In this document: piece after piece, positions 1 to 8,153 of the stretch | How the letters are laid out: every line of letters begins with the position of its first letter | How positions within the stretch are numbered: position 1 is the first letter of the stretch | Source: Streptomyces sp. NBC_01306 | GTDB taxonomy: Bacteria; Actinomycetota; Actinomycetes; Streptomycetales; Streptomycetaceae | DNA length: 64,000 nt | Assembly: GCF_026340465.1 (NCBI RefSeq) | Contig: NZ_JAPEPC010000001.1 | Coordinates: 7,021,501-7,085,500 of the forward strand | Direction of reading: 5' to 3' | Translations under genes and position numbers: made by a program | Notes under the pieces: generated by a model | What the model was told of the DNA's origin: nothing | Seen by the model: only the letters and a program-made list of their open reading frames with translations | The model's database searches: none

Positions 1-238
1 TCAGGTCGGGGGAAGGGTCGTGGTGCCAGCGGGCTTTGAGTCCGGGGCCGCGGAGGTAGTGGGTCAGGCGTGGCACGTGCTCCAGATGGGAGGCGACATG
101 CCGGCGGAGTTCGCCGAGGGGAGGAGCGTCTCCGTTCAGGTGGAGGATCACTCCGATCGTCTGGGAGATCGAGGGATGGGCCTGAGCCATGGTGTGCATG
201 GTCAAGTCCATGGAGGTGGGACGAAGGGGCACGGTCAC
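1..238 (-). CDS. WS/DGAT-like acyltransferase, N-terminal part (runs off the window)
   Basis: This minus-strand frame stays open from a GTG at 236-238 to the window edge, giving about 79 residues. The start overlaps the stop of the upstream terpene-cyclase-like gene as GTGA, so the two are probably translationally coupled. The visible residues include an early VPLRPTSMDL stretch, a GVILHLNG strand and a VPRLTHYL segment. This order resembles the N-terminus of wax ester synthase/diacylglycerol acyltransferases, which use acyl-CoA to esterify alcohols. The catalytic HHxxxDG motif would lie beyond the window and cannot be checked. If the assignment is right, it might acylate a lipid or a terpenoid made with the neighbour. 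Another condensation-type acyltransferase is possible. Confidence 0.5.
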   Translation of the reverse strand, partial: MTVPLRPTSMDLTMHTMAQAHPSISQTIGVILHLNGDAPPLGELRRHVASHLEHVPRLTHYLRGPGLKARWHHDPSPDL

Positions 239-1905
239 GGGGTTCTCCACTGTGGTGGGTTCGACGGGCAGACAGGGTCGGGCCGGTGAGCAGGAACATC
301 CGCGAGCTGCGTCCTGGACGTGGAGCGGAGGAGACGCCGGCGGCCCGGCACGAGGACGCCTGACGGCCGGATGCGTCGGGTGAGGTGGCCCAGGGCGAGA
401 AGGGCGAACGCGTCGGTCAGCAGAGGGACGTGGTACGGGAAGGGGCGCGGGCCGAGCATGTCGGGAACGGACACGATGCCGCCGTCGGAACGCTGGTGGG
501 TGAGCAGGTGGCGGGCGGCGCGCGCAGCGGGAGCAGGGTCGGGCTGCCCGGCCAGGATGATCAGGGCGTAGGCGGTGCTGATGGCATCGCTCGGGGCGTC
601 GTTCTGCTGTCCGAAGCCGCCGTCCGCGTTCTGCGTGGTCTGCACCAGGCCGGCGATCCGGCTGCTCATGCCATGGACGGCCGGCGGGGACTGCCGGTGA
701 TGGGAGCGAGTGGCGAGGTACGCCCTGAAGAGGGTGTGCAGGCGGCTGCCGCTCCAGCCCGGGGGAAAGGACCCGTCAGGCATCTGGCGGTCGGCGAGAA
801 AGCGCAGAGCGGCCTGGATGACGTGATGGTGGCGGCCTTGAGCGCTGAGCGCGTTGATCGCGGCGGCGGTCATGCACGCCTCGGAGGGAGTGCCTGATCC
901 GTAGGTGGGGAATCCGCCGTCGGCGCCGCGGACCGCGATCAGTGCGTCCACAGCGCGCCGAATCGGGTCGCGGTAGACGTCCGCATCCAGCTGGTGCAGG
1001 AATTCGACAGCGACGGTGGTGCAGTCCGTGTCGGAGAGCTGAGCGCGGTCGGTGTAGGACCAGCCGCCGTTCGCGTGCTGGACGCGCACGAGGTGCCCGG
1101 CGATACGGTGCAGTACCTCACGTGGCGCGCCGGCGCTGCACAGGGCAAGGCCCGCGATGACGGTGCACCATGTATCGGTGTCCGTGACGAAGGGCAGGCC
1201 GCCGTCCTCCCGCTGGTGCGTGAAAGCGGTACGCAGTCCGTCGTCGACGACGCTCTCCATGCCGGGCACGTCGACCAGAGCATGCAGCACCGACAGGTGG
1301 ATGAAGAGGTTTCCCTCCCACACAGTTCCCGGGCACTGGGTGGACACCAGCAGGGTGACATCGTCCCGGTCGACGGGGGCTTCGCCTGTCGCCAGGATCG
1401 CTTTCACGGCAACGGCCTGCACAGCAGCCCACGGATGCAGCGCGCCCGTATCGACGGCACGTGAGTCACCGTCATCGCCGGCGTTGGCCACGCCGAGCAT
1501 CGTGAAGATGGCGTGTACCAGGGCACGTTTGCGAGTTCGTGCGAAGTCCGGCACACGGCTGACGATGCCCTCAAGGGCCTGCTGAGGCGACGGATGCCCA
1601 GTGCCCCGGCCCAGAGCGGCAGCGGCCACGGCCGCGTCCATCAGACCTCCACTGCCCCGGTGGCGCTCCAGGTAGCGCACCATGCGGTCACGTGCGCCGA
1701 CGTGGCCGGATCCGCGCCGATCCAGCAGCGCCAGGGCCAGTGCGGATTCAAGGACCCGGCTTCGACAGGTGTCACGCACGGCACCGTCCGCTCCCACCCG
1801 GTTCAGCACATACGCCAACAGACGACTACGTCCGGCAGGCAGCGCTGCCGGGAAATACGACGACGGCCAGGCCGGGGAAAGCTGCTCGGCGGCAGGGGGT
1901 CTCAT
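235..1905 (-). CDS. Class II terpene cyclase / prenyltransferase-like alpha-barrel protein
   Basis: About 556 residues from the ATG at 1903-1905, which has AAGGA upstream; the frame opens further but the extension is Arg/Pro-rich and looks non-coding. The protein has at least six QW-like repeats (for example QREDGG, QHANGGW, RGADGGF, QNADGGF, QRSDGG), the signature of squalene-hopene cyclases and class II diterpene cyclases. The place of the acid motif DxDD is occupied by D292-T-D294-C295-T-T, so the likely proton-donating Asp is kept but the last Asp is Cys. No class I DDxxD metal motif was seen. The length fits a class II cyclase better than a triterpene cyclase (about 630 residues or more). 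Substrate unknown; it overlaps the acyltransferase gene by 4 bp. Confidence 0.7.
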   Translation of the reverse strand: MRPPAAEQLSPAWPSSYFPAALPAGRSRLLAYVLNRVGADGAVRDTCRSRVLESALALALLDRRGSGHVGARDRMVRYLERHRGSGGLMDAAVAAAALGRGTGHPSPQQALEGIVSRVPDFARTRKRALVHAIFTMLGVANAGDDGDSRAVDTGALHPWAAVQAVAVKAILATGEAPVDRDDVTLLVSTQCPGTVWEGNLFIHLSVLHALVDVPGMESVVDDGLRTAFTHQREDGGLPFVTDTDTWCTVIAGLALCSAGAPREVLHRIAGHLVRVQHANGGWSYTDRAQLSDTDCTTVAVEFLHQLDADVYRDPIRRAVDALIAVRGADGGFPTYGSGTPSEACMTAAAINALSAQGRHHHVIQAALRFLADRQMPDGSFPPGWSGSRLHTLFRAYLATRSHHRQSPPAVHGMSSRIAGLVQTTQNADGGFGQQNDAPSDAISTAYALIILAGQPDPAPAARAARHLLTHQRSDGGIVSVPDMLGPRPFPYHVPLLTDAFALLALGHLTRRIRPSGVLVPGRRRLLRSTSRTQLADVPAHRPDPVCPSNPPQWRTP

Positions 1906-2245
1906 CGGGAGCACAGTCCTTGAGGGCACGGCGAACACGGTGACGTGCGAACCGGAGGGGCGAGGGCGAACGAGAGCAATCACATGGACCGGCGGCCGAG
2001 CGACCAACGGGCGTCGAAGCGATCAGTGACACCAAGCCAATACAGCGTTGCGGCCACGAACGACCCGAGGGCTGCCACAAAGCTCCGTACCCTGTCCGAC
2101 CGAGACCAGGTCACTGGTCCAGCCGGCCACATCAGCCGCAGCCAGCCGCAACGCACTCATGAGGTCCTCCCCGCCGGGAAGCCCGGGCATCACCCGGCAG
2201 GCCAGGACCGGCAACGCCGACGCCCGATTCCCCCAGCATCGAGAC
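1906..2245. other. Intergenic stretch between HtaA-like and cyclase-like genes
   Basis: About 340 bases lie between two minus-strand genes. It must hold the leader and probably the promoter of the cyclase gene. The only structure found is a small minus-strand ORF with a good ribosome-binding site (listed separately). No repeat or clear promoter hexamers were recognised. Confidence 0.4.
2023..2160 (-). CDS. Candidate small protein (45 aa), unknown
   Basis: An ATG at 2158-2160 is preceded by GGGGAGG at 5 nt spacing, an unusually good ribosome-binding site for a chance ORF. The 45-residue product starts MSALRLAAADVAGW and ends NAVLAWCH, with two Cys residues. It sits between the HtaA-like gene and the cyclase-like gene on the same strand. 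It could be a real small protein, a leader peptide, or the remnant of a longer gene. No family was recognised. Confidence 0.3.
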   Translation of the reverse strand: MSALRLAAADVAGWTSDLVSVGQGTELCGSPRVVRGRNAVLAWCH

Positions 2246-2860
2246 TCAGCCCAGCGCCGGGACCACATCGACACGGGCCGCGACCGTGGCCAGACTGCTC
2301 CCCGTGGGAACCGGCGACGCACCGTACGCCCGGGAGAACACCGCCGCACCGTCCTGCGTCAGCATCGTGTCGAACGGCTTGGCCACGACCGAGCCGGGCG
2401 AGCTCAAGGACGGCATGGTGACCGTCATCTTCGTCATGTCGAGTTCGTACGTGGAGAGATCAACGGGCTGCGGGGCTTCATCTCCGACAGCGGCATCTGC
2501 CGACAGGGTCCGCCGGGCCAAGTCACCGTGCGCCCCGGTGAAGCTCAGGCTGCGCCCGTCCGTGGCCCTGGTGAAGGTCATGCGACCGTCGGCAGCCCAG
2601 GACCCCTCTGCCAAGTCCAGACTGATCTTCCCCTTGATCGGCCACTGCACGCACGGGGCCGGCCCCGAAGAATCGAGCACAGCCGGAGCGGCGGCCGACA
2701 CCACGACCTTGTCAGCCGCCAGGTGTTGAGCAGCCGCAGAGGACAAGCACCAGGTGACCGTCCCGGCAACAGGCATCACAGGCCCCGCAGCCACAGCGGC
2801 AGACACGGCAATGGTGGACAGGGAAACCAGAGCAGTGGCGATCACAGCACGACGCCGCAT
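2246..2860 (-). CDS. Secreted HtaA-domain-like protein
   Basis: 204 residues from the ATG at 2858-2860, with GGAAGG 7 nt upstream; the longer frame lacks a good site. The N-terminus MRRRAVIATALVSL followed by an Ala-rich segment is a Sec signal peptide. After it, AGTVTWCL, a middle GRMTFTR strand, a SFTGAHGDL segment and a late PFDTMLTQDGAAVF segment follow the order of the HtaA family, found in corynebacterial haem-binding proteins and many secreted streptomycete proteins. The match is divergent, so haem binding is not shown. No sortase or transmembrane C-terminus is present, so the product is probably free or loosely associated outside the cell. Confidence 0.55.
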   Translation of the reverse strand: MRRRAVIATALVSLSTIAVSAAVAAGPVMPVAGTVTWCLSSAAAQHLAADKVVVSAAAPAVLDSSGPAPCVQWPIKGKISLDLAEGSWAADGRMTFTRATDGRSLSFTGAHGDLARRTLSADAAVGDEAPQPVDLSTYELDMTKMTVTMPSLSSPGSVVAKPFDTMLTQDGAAVFSRAYGASPVPTGSSLATVAARVDVVPALG

Positions 2861-3045
2861 GGGCAAGCCTTCCGTTGCAGAGGCGCCAGAATCGCCCACA
2901 ATCCTTCCAGGGCTGGACGAATAAAGGTTTTGGCTCTCGAAGTTCACCTGAAGGCGTGAAGCGGCGGATTCACCGCAGCGCGTACCTGCCCGGTTCTCGG
3001 AGGCCGGCCCGGAAGCACCCGGTGCGCAGGTCGTTGAGGTGGGGC

Positions 3046-3924
3046 TCAGGGCCTGCTTGCGACATAGGCGCGCGCGTCGTTCTCCAGCCGGGACTGGAGC
3101 GTGAAGAACAGCTCGGCGGCCCGGATCCCGACCCAGTCGTCCGGAAGCAGCTCCGCCGGGAGTCCCGGATCGAGGTACGGGAGCTGCCGCCAGTCGGTCA
3201 GCACGCGGACGTAGTCCACGAACGCGTCACGCTCGGCAGCTCCGGAGCCGGTTCCATCGTGGCCCTCGCCCCCGGCCGGCAGGCGGTCCGGCACCCCGGC
3301 GTGCTTACGGACGAACTCGCCGTACAGCAGCTCCAGTTGGTCGAGATCCCACCATTCCCGGACCTTCTCGTCCAGCGGGCCGAACGCCAGATGGTCGGCG
3401 CGGAAGAGGTCGGCGTAGCCGTCCAGTTCCAGGCGGCGCAGCATCTCGGCCGTGGCGTCGTACAGATGCGCCGGAGCGATGTAGACCCCGGCGGAGGCCG
3501 TGCCGAAACCGAGCCGGGTCAGCCGGGAGCGCATCAGATGCCGCTTGCTGCGCTCGGACTCCGGTACCGAGAAGACCGCGAGCAGCCACCCGTCGGCCGG
3601 TGTCGCGCGGTCCCGGCGGAAGATCCGGCGGTCGCCCTCCCGCAGGACCGAAAGGCCCTCGTCGGAGAGTGCGTACCCCGCCGAGCCGTTGCGCCGTTCG
3701 GCCCGAAGGAGGCCCCGGCGCTTCAGCCGGGAGATCGACGACCGTACGGCGGGAGCCTCGATGCCCAGTTCCGCGAGCAGCCCGATCAGGGTCGCCACCG
3801 AGAGCCAGCCGCCCTCGGTCCTGGAGTACAGGCCGTACACCGTCACGATGAACTGCCGTGGCTGCGCGGAACCGGCTGCTGGCTCCCCCTTCGCGGGTTC
3901 ATCCGCTTCTGCTGCGATCGTCAC
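3046..3924 (-). CDS. PaaX-family transcriptional regulator
   Basis: 292 residues from a GTG at 3922-3924. The N-terminal third (FIVTVYGLYSR, then AVRSSISRLKRRGLL and a SAGYALSDEG wing) is a winged helix of the PaaX type. The middle WLLAVFSVPESERS and the C-terminal half with LFRADHLAF match the PaaX domains seen in the phenylacetyl-CoA-responsive repressor. No phenylacetate catabolic genes are nearby, so the inducer and targets are unknown. It is divergent from the XRE-cupin gene and shares a short control region with it. No strong ribosome-binding site precedes the GTG, so the first residues are uncertain. Confidence 0.85.
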   Translation of the reverse strand: MTIAAEADEPAKGEPAAGSAQPRQFIVTVYGLYSRTEGGWLSVATLIGLLAELGIEAPAVRSSISRLKRRGLLRAERRNGSAGYALSDEGLSVLREGDRRIFRRDRATPADGWLLAVFSVPESERSKRHLMRSRLTRLGFGTASAGVYIAPAHLYDATAEMLRRLELDGYADLFRADHLAFGPLDEKVREWWDLDQLELLYGEFVRKHAGVPDRLPAGGEGHDGTGSGAAERDAFVDYVRVLTDWRQLPYLDPGLPAELLPDDWVGIRAAELFFTLQSRLENDARAYVASRP

Positions 3925-4000
3925 CCGGGGAGGCTATCAACGGGGCCGGTCACGGGCCGCGCCGGCGAAGGGCCGGGAGGGGCAGTTCGTACGGCTACGA

Positions 4001-4031
4001 TTGACAAATCCTCTTGCCGGGATGGCAAATA
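4001..4031 (+). promoter_or_regulatory. Putative promoter with TTGCC-N5-GGCAA palindrome
   Basis: A consensus -35 TTGACA at 4001-4006 is followed by a perfect 5-bp inverted repeat, TTGCC at 4014-4018 and GGCAA at 4024-4028. The repeat falls where a -10 region would lie. It is 40-70 nt upstream of the XRE-cupin start and is a plausible operator for autoregulation by that protein or for PaaX. Confidence 0.45.
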
Positions 4032-4070
4032 GGGAGAGCGGCGGACCGGGCGACAGTGAAGGGGCAGGGC

Positions 4071-4715
4071 ATGGCCGGAGTGACGACAGGGGCGACGGGC
4101 GACGACTTCGCAGGCGTGCTGACCGCTGTGGGCCCCAGGCTGCGCGCGCTGCGCCGGGACCGCGACATCACCCTCGCCCAGCTGGCCGAGGAGACCGGGA
4201 TCTCCGTCAGTACCCTGTCGCGGCTGGAGTCCGGGCGGCGCAAGCCCACGCTGGAGCTGTTGCTGCCGCTGGCCAAGGCGTACGGCGTGCAGCTGGACGA
4301 GCTGGTGGACGCCCCGCCGACCGGTGACCCGCGTATCCACCCCCGTCCGGTCAAGCGACACGGGATGACCTTCATCCCGCTGACCCGCCACCTCGGCGGG
4401 CTGCACGCCTACAAGCAGATCATCCCGGCCGGAGAGCGGCGGCCGGAGCAGCTGGAAACGCGGGTGCACGAAGGCTACGAGTGGCTCTACGTCCTGTCCG
4501 GGAGGCTGCGGCTCGTCCTGGGTGAGCACGAACTCGTCCTCGGCGCGGGTGAGGTGGCCGAGTTCGACACCCGTACCCCGCACGCGTGGACCGGCGCGGG
4601 CCCGGAAGCCGTGGAGTTCCTCAGCCTGTTCGGGAAACAGGGGGAGCGGATGCACGTACGCGCCCGTCCGGCCGGAGAGCGGCGGACGGCGGACGAGGAG
4701 ACCGGCGACCGGTGA
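4071..4715 (+). CDS. XRE-family regulator with C-terminal cupin
   Basis: 214 residues from the ATG at 4071, with AAGGGG about 6 nt upstream. The start at 4071 is preferred over an upstream ATG because of this site. Residues of about 15-80 form a lambda-repressor-type HTH (ALRRDRDITLAQLAEETGIS, then TLSRLESGRRKPTLELLLPLA). The C-terminal half is a cupin barrel with HEGYEWLYVLSGRLRLVLG and a late TRTPHAW strand. XRE-cupin proteins are usually repressors whose cupin senses a small metabolite or metal. It probably controls its own promoter and possibly the adjacent gene. Confidence 0.85.
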   Translation: MAGVTTGATGDDFAGVLTAVGPRLRALRRDRDITLAQLAEETGISVSTLSRLESGRRKPTLELLLPLAKAYGVQLDELVDAPPTGDPRIHPRPVKRHGMTFIPLTRHLGGLHAYKQIIPAGERRPEQLETRVHEGYEWLYVLSGRLRLVLGEHELVLGAGEVAEFDTRTPHAWTGAGPEAVEFLSLFGKQGERMHVRARPAGERRTADEETGDR

Positions 4716-4797
4716 ATCCCGCCTGCGCCCGGGGCCGTTGATCCACCACGGGTCTACGATGTCGTTCTTCCGCGTGCTGCTGCGTCAGGAGGCCGGT

Positions 4798-6018
4798 GTG
4801 CCGGACAGGAGGACCGCACGTCGTTCGCGCCGTGCGCTGATCGCGGGCGGTGCGGCGCTGGCCGCCGTACTGGCGCTCGCGGGAGCCGGGGCCGCCGGGC
4901 TGCTGAGCGGCCACGGCCACTCCACCGCCGGGCCGTCCGACGGTCTGCCGCACACCCGGGTCGACGCGTCGGCGGGCAGCTGCGGAACGGGCTGGCACGA
5001 CCCGCGCCCCGGCACCCAGGTCTTCGATGTGCACAACACGTCGGCCACGCCGGTCGAGGTGTATCTGAAGGACACGTCGAGCGGCGCCGTGTACGGCGAG
5101 CTGGAAGGGCTCGGGCCCGGCACCACCCGGGCGCTCCGGGCGACCATCGCGGGCGGTTCCTACGCCTTCGCCTGCTTCCCCGACGACGCCGCTTCGGTCA
5201 CGGGGCCCACCGTTCGGGTACCGGGCGGCAGTGGCGGTGGCGGCGGTCCGGCGGCGGTGCCCGTCAGCCAGCACGATCTGATCCCGCCGACGCTGAGCTA
5301 TCAGAAGTGGGTCACCGGCCGGATGGGCTCACTCGTCGGCGCCGCGCGGAAGCTCGACGCCTCGGTCCGCGCGGGCGACCGGGCGCGGGCCCGGAATGCC
5401 TGGCTCACCGCGCACCTCGACTACGAACGGCTGGGTGCCGCCTACGGCACGTTCGGCGACGCCGACGCGGCGATCAACGGAACGACCGCGGGCCTGGCCG
5501 GCGGCGTCCACGACAAGGACTTCACCGGCTTCCACCGCATCGAGTACGGGCTGTGGCACGACGAGTCCGCCACCGCTCTGCGCCCGTTCGCGGACCGGCT
5601 GGTCAAGGACGTACTGGCCCTGCGTACGGACTGGCGGCAGGCCCGGATGGACCCCCTGGACCTCGGGCTGCGGGCGCACGAAATCCTGGAGAACACCGTG
5701 CAGTTCGAGCTGACGGGCCGCACCGACTACGGCAGCGGCAGCAATCTCGCGACGGCGCGCGCCAATCTCGACGGCACCCGGGTGGTCCTCTCGCGGCTGC
5801 GCCCGGTACTGACGGGCAGGTACCCGCGGCTGAAGCAGCTGGACGGTGAGCTCGACCGGACCGGGGCGGTGCTCGACCGTCAGGAGCACGGCGGGCACTG
5901 GACTCCGCCCGCCCGGCTCGGCCGCGCACAGCGCGAGCAGGTGAACGCGGCCGTGAGCGGGCTGGTGGAGCGGCTGGCGGACATCGCGGCCCTCTGCGAC
6001 GTGCGCCGGTCATCCTGA
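4798..6018 (+). CDS. efeO: EfeO/imelysin-family iron-uptake protein
   Basis: 406 residues from a GTG at 4798 preceded by AGGAGG at 5 nt; the in-frame ATG at 4759 has no ribosome-binding site. An Arg-rich N-terminus and a hydrophobic segment export or anchor the protein. Residues of about 55-140 look like the cupredoxin domain of EfeO. The remainder is a peptidase_M75/imelysin domain with the metal-binding HxxE motif as HRIE at about 246-249. In the EfeUOB system EfeO passes iron to the EfeU permease, with the EfeB peroxidase as partner. Neither partner is next to this gene, so it is an orphan or works with proteins encoded elsewhere. Confidence 0.8.
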   Translation: MPDRRTARRSRRALIAGGAALAAVLALAGAGAAGLLSGHGHSTAGPSDGLPHTRVDASAGSCGTGWHDPRPGTQVFDVHNTSATPVEVYLKDTSSGAVYGELEGLGPGTTRALRATIAGGSYAFACFPDDAASVTGPTVRVPGGSGGGGGPAAVPVSQHDLIPPTLSYQKWVTGRMGSLVGAARKLDASVRAGDRARARNAWLTAHLDYERLGAAYGTFGDADAAINGTTAGLAGGVHDKDFTGFHRIEYGLWHDESATALRPFADRLVKDVLALRTDWRQARMDPLDLGLRAHEILENTVQFELTGRTDYGSGSNLATARANLDGTRVVLSRLRPVLTGRYPRLKQLDGELDRTGAVLDRQEHGGHWTPPARLGRAQREQVNAAVSGLVERLADIAALCDVRRSS

Positions 6019-6125
6019 TCCGGCTTCCTGCCCCACCGTCCTGACGGGCCGTCCGACCGGTGTGGTCCAAGCGGTCGACTCAACAGTTTGTTTGCTCAAT
6101 TTTGTTTTTCCACCGGATGCCAGAT

Positions 6126-6147
6126 GTTCACTCCCGTGTCATGGTGA
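6126..6147 (+). promoter_or_regulatory. Possible PHO box upstream of phospholipase gene
   Basis: The 11-mer GTTCACTCCCG at 6126-6136 fits the Streptomyces PhoP direct-repeat unit, with one mismatch by eye. The next 11-mer keeps only a TCA core. It lies 70-90 nt upstream of a phosphoesterase gene, a class often under phosphate control. Confidence 0.3.
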
Positions 6148-6214
6148 TGCATCGTGTCAGCATATTGAGCAGTGCATGACAGGGTGCACGGCCGGAAGCG
6201 GAAGGCGGAAACGC

Positions 6215-8077
6215 ATGGGCAGCAAGGGCAGAGGAGTGGGCGCGCGCCGCTGGGGAGCGCTGGCCGGTGCCGCCGCGCTGACCGTACTCGGCGGCGCCGC
6301 ACCCGTCTGGGCCACGGCGCCCGCCGCAGTGCACCACGGGAATCACGGGAGTCCTACGGCGACGCCCGTCAAACACCTGGTCGTGCTCTTCGACGAGAAC
6401 ATCTCCTTCGACCACTACTTCGCGACCTATCCGCACGCCGCGAACACCGACGGTACGAAGTTCACCCCGTCCCCGCGAACGCCCCGCGACATCGACAATC
6501 TCCGTACGGCCGGTCTGCTCGACAAGAACCCCAACCAGTACCTGCCCAAGCGGCTCACCCCCGACCAGGCCATGACCTGCGACCAGAACCACTCGTACGG
6601 TCCCGAGCAGTACGCGTACAACGGCGGCAAGGCCGACAAGTTCGTGGAGAACACCGACTCGGGCAAGTGCTCGGGCAACCTCTTCGGCGAACCCGGCCTG
6701 GCGATGGACTACTTCGACGGCAACACCGTCACCGCGATGTGGAACTACGCCCAGCACTACGCCCTCAACGACAACTCCTTCGGCTCCGCGTACGGCCCTT
6801 CGACACCCGGCGCCATCGAACTGGTCTCGGGCCAGACGCACGGGGTGGTGTCCACCGACCCCACGTCATCCACCGAGAATCCGAAGCGGACCGACAAGCC
6901 CGATCCCGCAGCGGTCGCATCGCCGGACGCGCACGGCGTCGGCACCATGATCACCGACCCGGATCCGGCCTACGACGACTGCTCCGGCAACGACCACACC
7001 AGCAAGTCGTCCCTCGCCGAGTTGGGCGGCAAGAACATCGGCGACCGCCTCAACGAGAAGAACGTCAGCTGGGGCTGGTTCCAGGGCGGCTTCCGGCCGA
7101 GCACCCCGTGGGACGGCACAGAGGACCATCTCGCCAAGTGTGGCGGCACCACGCACGCCAACGTCGGCGGCGAGCAGGTCGTGGACTACAGCCCGCACCA
7201 CGACCCCTTCCAGTACTACAGGTCGACCGCCAACCCGCACCACGTGGCCCCGAAGTCGGTCGCCGAGATCGGTCACGCCGGACAGGCCAACCACAACTAC
7301 GACCTGACGGACTTCGACGCCGCCCTCAAGTCGGGCAACCTGCCGTCGGTGAGCTTCCTCAAGGCCCCCTCCTACCAGGACGGGCACGCCGGATACTCCG
7401 ACCCCACCGACGAACAGGACTTCCTGATCGGCCAGATCAACAAGATCCAGCAGGCCCCGCAGTGGAAGGACACGGCGGTCGTCCTCGCCTACGACGACTC
7501 GGACGGCTGGTACGACCACGTGTACGCGAAGCCGGCCAACGGCTCGCAGGACACCAGCAAGCAGACGAACGGCAGGACGGTGGACTCACCGGCCTGCCAG
7601 AACGGGCCCAAGGCGGCCGGAGGTTACGCCGACCGGTGCGGTCCCGGCGCCCGGCAGCCGCTGATGGTCATCTCCCCGTACGGCAAGGTCAACAAGATCG
7701 ACCACACCAGGACCGAGCAGACCTCCATCATCAAGTTCGTCGAGGAGAACTGGCACACCGGCGGCATCGGGGACCACTCCTTCGACACCCGGGCCGGATC
7801 GCTGGCCGGGATGCTCGACTTCCGCCACCCCAACGGCCGGCAGGTGCTGCTGAACAAGGACGGCTCCGTCAAGTCGGCCGGCCCGATCAGGCCCGTGGCA
7901 CCGGTCGCCGCGCAGATCACCGACCCACAGCGGCAGCGGGTCGCCATGCAGGAACTCTCCGGGAGCGGAAGTTCCCAGCCGGGGCTGCTGACCGCCGGTG
8001 TACTGGGGGCCGTGGTGGTCGGTGGCGCCGGTATCGTCCTGGCGGTCCGCCGCCGACCCGGCCGGGGCGGCGCCTGA
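6215..8077 (+). CDS. Secreted phospholipase C / phosphoesterase-family protein
   Basis: 620 residues from the ATG at 6215, with GAAGG upstream. A signal peptide (RRWGALAGAAALTVLGGAAPVWATA) leads into a phosphoesterase-family domain, with HLVVLFDENISFDHYFATYP near residue 50. The segments LNDNSFGSAYGPSTPGAIELVSGQTHG, LAYDDSDGWYDHVY and IIKFVEENW are typical of bacterial phospholipases C and acid phosphatases. The C-terminus has a Gly/Ser linker, a hydrophobic helix and an RRRPGRGG tail, so the enzyme is probably membrane-anchored on the outside. It ends at a bidirectional terminator. A PhoP-like site is noted upstream. Whether it acts on phosphatidylcholine, sphingomyelin or phosphomonoesters cannot be read from the sequence. 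Confidence 0.85.
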   Translation: MGSKGRGVGARRWGALAGAAALTVLGGAAPVWATAPAAVHHGNHGSPTATPVKHLVVLFDENISFDHYFATYPHAANTDGTKFTPSPRTPRDIDNLRTAGLLDKNPNQYLPKRLTPDQAMTCDQNHSYGPEQYAYNGGKADKFVENTDSGKCSGNLFGEPGLAMDYFDGNTVTAMWNYAQHYALNDNSFGSAYGPSTPGAIELVSGQTHGVVSTDPTSSTENPKRTDKPDPAAVASPDAHGVGTMITDPDPAYDDCSGNDHTSKSSLAELGGKNIGDRLNEKNVSWGWFQGGFRPSTPWDGTEDHLAKCGGTTHANVGGEQVVDYSPHHDPFQYYRSTANPHHVAPKSVAEIGHAGQANHNYDLTDFDAALKSGNLPSVSFLKAPSYQDGHAGYSDPTDEQDFLIGQINKIQQAPQWKDTAVVLAYDDSDGWYDHVYAKPANGSQDTSKQTNGRTVDSPACQNGPKAAGGYADRCGPGARQPLMVISPYGKVNKIDHTRTEQTSIIKFVEENWHTGGIGDHSFDTRAGSLAGMLDFRHPNGRQVLLNKDGSVKSAGPIRPVAPVAAQITDPQRQRVAMQELSGSGSSQPGLLTAGVLGAVVVGGAGIVLAVRRRPGRGGA

Positions 8078-8091
8078 GCCGTACGGCATGA

Positions 8092-8126
8092 CGTGGGGGA
8101 CCGGGCCGCCGGCCCGGTCCCCCACG
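8092..8126. terminator. Bidirectional terminator hairpin
   Basis: A perfect 16-bp stem (8092-8107 with 8111-8126) closes a 3-nt loop between two convergent genes. It is the strongest hairpin noticed in the window and should stop transcription from both sides. Confidence 0.85.
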
Positions 8127-8153
8127 CGCTGCGCCGCCCTGCTCCGGCCGCTC

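Noticed and set aside
235..383. Several short plus-strand frames over the acyltransferase/cyclase junction
   Set aside because: They are antisense to well-supported minus-strand genes, with Gly/Arg-rich composition and no motif.
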